A DNA stretch of 64,000 bases. It comes from Deltaproteobacteria bacterium. GTDB lineage: Bacteria > Bdellovibrionota_B > Oligoflexia > Oligoflexales > CAIYRB01. The translations under genes and the position numbers were made by a program. Of the stretch, positions 62,925 through 64,000 are shown piece by piece. The stretch is from the NCBI GenBank assembly GCA_016874735.1, contig VGTI01000005.1, positions 62,001 through 126,000 on the forward strand, written 5' to 3'. Below the pieces are notes generated by a model. That model was not told the origin of the DNA. It did no database searches and saw only the letters and a program-made list of their open reading frames with translations. Within the stretch, counting starts at the first letter, position 1. Every line of letters starts with the position of its first letter.

Positions 62925-64000
62925 ATGGACGTCCTGAGTCCTGGTCAGAGCATGCAAACCATAGCCACGGTTTTCTTTGCCTTGGCTGTGGTACACACCT
63001 TTGCGGTGAAATACCTAGCGGCACTGGCCCGCCGGTTTCCTGCCGGATCAGTTGGCGAAAATCTCCTGCATTTTTTGGCTGAGGTCGAGGTGGTCTTTGG
63101 CCTGTGGGCGGCGCTTCTCATAGCAGTCTGGACCACTCGCTTTGGCATCGATTCAGCCGTCGGCTACCTCGATGGCGTCAACTTCACCGAGGCAGGATTT
63201 GTCTTCGTCATTATGTGCATGGCTGCTACGCGCCCTGTCTTGGATCTAGCTCGGTGGGGTACACTTGCACTTGCGAGGCTCTTGCCGCTGAGACCACGTC
63301 TAGGCATCTACGTCACCACCTTGACCGTGGGGCCGCTACTTGGCTCTCTCATCACGGAACCAGCCGCTATGACGGTGACAGCATTACTACTGCGCGATCA
63401 TTTCTTTACCCATGAGATGAGTGCCAGGTTCCGATACTGCACTTTGGCACTACTCTTTGTGTCCGTATCCATAGGTGGCACTTTGACCTCATTTGCAGCG
63501 CCGCCAGTGCTCATGGTAGCGCACAGTTGGAACTGGTCAGACAGCTTCATGCTACACAGATTTGGCTGGAGATCTGTGGTGGCCATTGGCACCAGCGTAT
63601 GCGGCACTGCATGGTACTTTCGGCAGGAATTGCGCGCTGCTTCCAGCGACGCCAAGCGGAAACTCGGTCACGAGCGCCCGCCCCTCTGGGTGGCCGCAGT
63701 ACACTTGTTGTTTATTGCTTTAACGATCAGCTGCAGCCATCACATGCGCCTATTTGTGCCGGTGTTCCTCTTTTTCCTTGGTTGGTGTGCCGTAACGCGC
63801 GAGTACCAAGACGAGCTTAGGCTGAGGGAAAGCCTCTTGGTTGCCTTTTTTCTTGGCGGCCTTGTGACACTCGGGGGTCTACAGAATTGGTGGCTGGAAC
63901 CCCTACTGGCGCATCTGGAGCCCGTCCAACTCTTTTGGGGCACCACAGCCCTAACTGCCATTACAGACAATGCTGCCCTGACCTACCTTGGCAGCCTGGT
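62925..64000 (+). CDS. putative Na+/H+ antiporter (cut by window end)
   Basis: Polytopic membrane protein, 358 codons visible and still open at base 64000. It fits the putative Na+/H+ antiporter family (PF07399-type): EPAAMTVTALLLRDHF, SIGGTLTSFAAPPVLMVA and ALTAITDNAALTYLGSL are the recognisable pore motifs. GGAAAG precedes the ATG two bases after the trmD stop region. In most Gram-negatives rplS follows trmD; its absence here is notable. Confidence 0.8.
   Translation, partial: MDVLSPGQSMQTIATVFFALAVVHTFAVKYLAALARRFPAGSVGENLLHFLAEVEVVFGLWAALLIAVWTTRFGIDSAVGYLDGVNFTEAGFVFVIMCMAATRPVLDLARWGTLALARLLPLRPRLGIYVTTLTVGPLLGSLITEPAAMTVTALLLRDHFFTHEMSARFRYCTLALLFVSVSIGGTLTSFAAPPVLMVAHSWNWSDSFMLHRFGWRSVVAIGTSVCGTAWYFRQELRAASSDAKRKLGHERPPLWVAAVHLLFIALTISCSHHMRLFVPVFLFFLGWCAVTREYQDELRLRESLLVAFFLGGLVTLGGLQNWWLEPLLAHLEPVQLFWGTTALTAITDNAALTYLGSL

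Overview
The window is a chromosomal segment of a Gram-negative, didermic bacterium with mid-range GC (my estimate, low to mid 50s). Lipid A synthesis (fabZ, lpxA, lpxB, msbA, lpxK), outer-membrane assembly (bamA, skp, lolC, lolD), a futalosine-type menaquinone gene (mqnA), a fused isobutyryl-CoA mutase (icmF), a CarH/LitR-type MerR regulator and many secreted or lipid-anchored proteins of unknown function fit a Bdellovibrionota/Oligoflexia or deltaproteobacterial-type genome. This placement is inference from gene content; no rRNA is present.

Layout. 1-2.6 kb: uppP, an rhtA-like exporter and a c-type cytochrome lipoprotein. 2.7-13.3 kb: a tightly packed envelope operon lolC-lolD-bamA-skp-fabZ-lpxA-lpxB-msbA-lpxK with several 1-4 bp overlaps, followed by copA. 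15.6-20.8 kb: a zinc-ribbon protein, a single-pass membrane protein, fau, a B12-binding MerR regulator and a lipoprotein with a degenerate metzincin motif. 20.8-27.2 kb: clpB, a glycosyltransferase, hemL and mqnA. 27.2-29.4 kb: a divergent island with two Fur boxes. 29.5-39.3 kb: a GH5 mannanase-like enzyme, split chromate transporter, CAP-domain lipoprotein, hisN, a secreted pseudo-peptidase, an MFS exporter, a class A PBP whose transpeptidase motifs are lost, and a beta-barrel-like protein. 39.4-48.3 kb: icmF, a three-gene redox operon, a CPXCG protein, an extended dehydroquinate synthase, an orphan response regulator and tRNA-Asn. 49-60.6 kb: a long leftward run including a four-gene acyl-CoA carboxylase operon (carboxyltransferase, AtuA, hydratase, biotin carboxylase). 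60.7-64 kb: a STAS/zinc-ribbon protein, rpsP-rimM-trmD and a truncated Na+/H+ antiporter.

Main regulatory theme: I find sigma-28 (FliA)-type promoters, compared with TAAAGTTT-N11-GCCGATAA, upstream of four or five genes with no flagellar annotation (a zinc-ribbon protein, a membrane protein, a CAP lipoprotein, a CheY-like receiver and, more weakly, the pseudo-metzincin lipoprotein). This suggests a dispersed motility-coupled regulon of envelope proteins. Other notable points are the Fur-controlled divergent island, a CarH-like regulator with 11-bp spaced operator-like repeats over its own -10 box, a PBP with an apparently dead transpeptidase, and two secreted proteins resembling metallopeptidases that have lost catalytic residues. 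No CRISPR array, insertion sequence, prophage or rRNA operon was seen.
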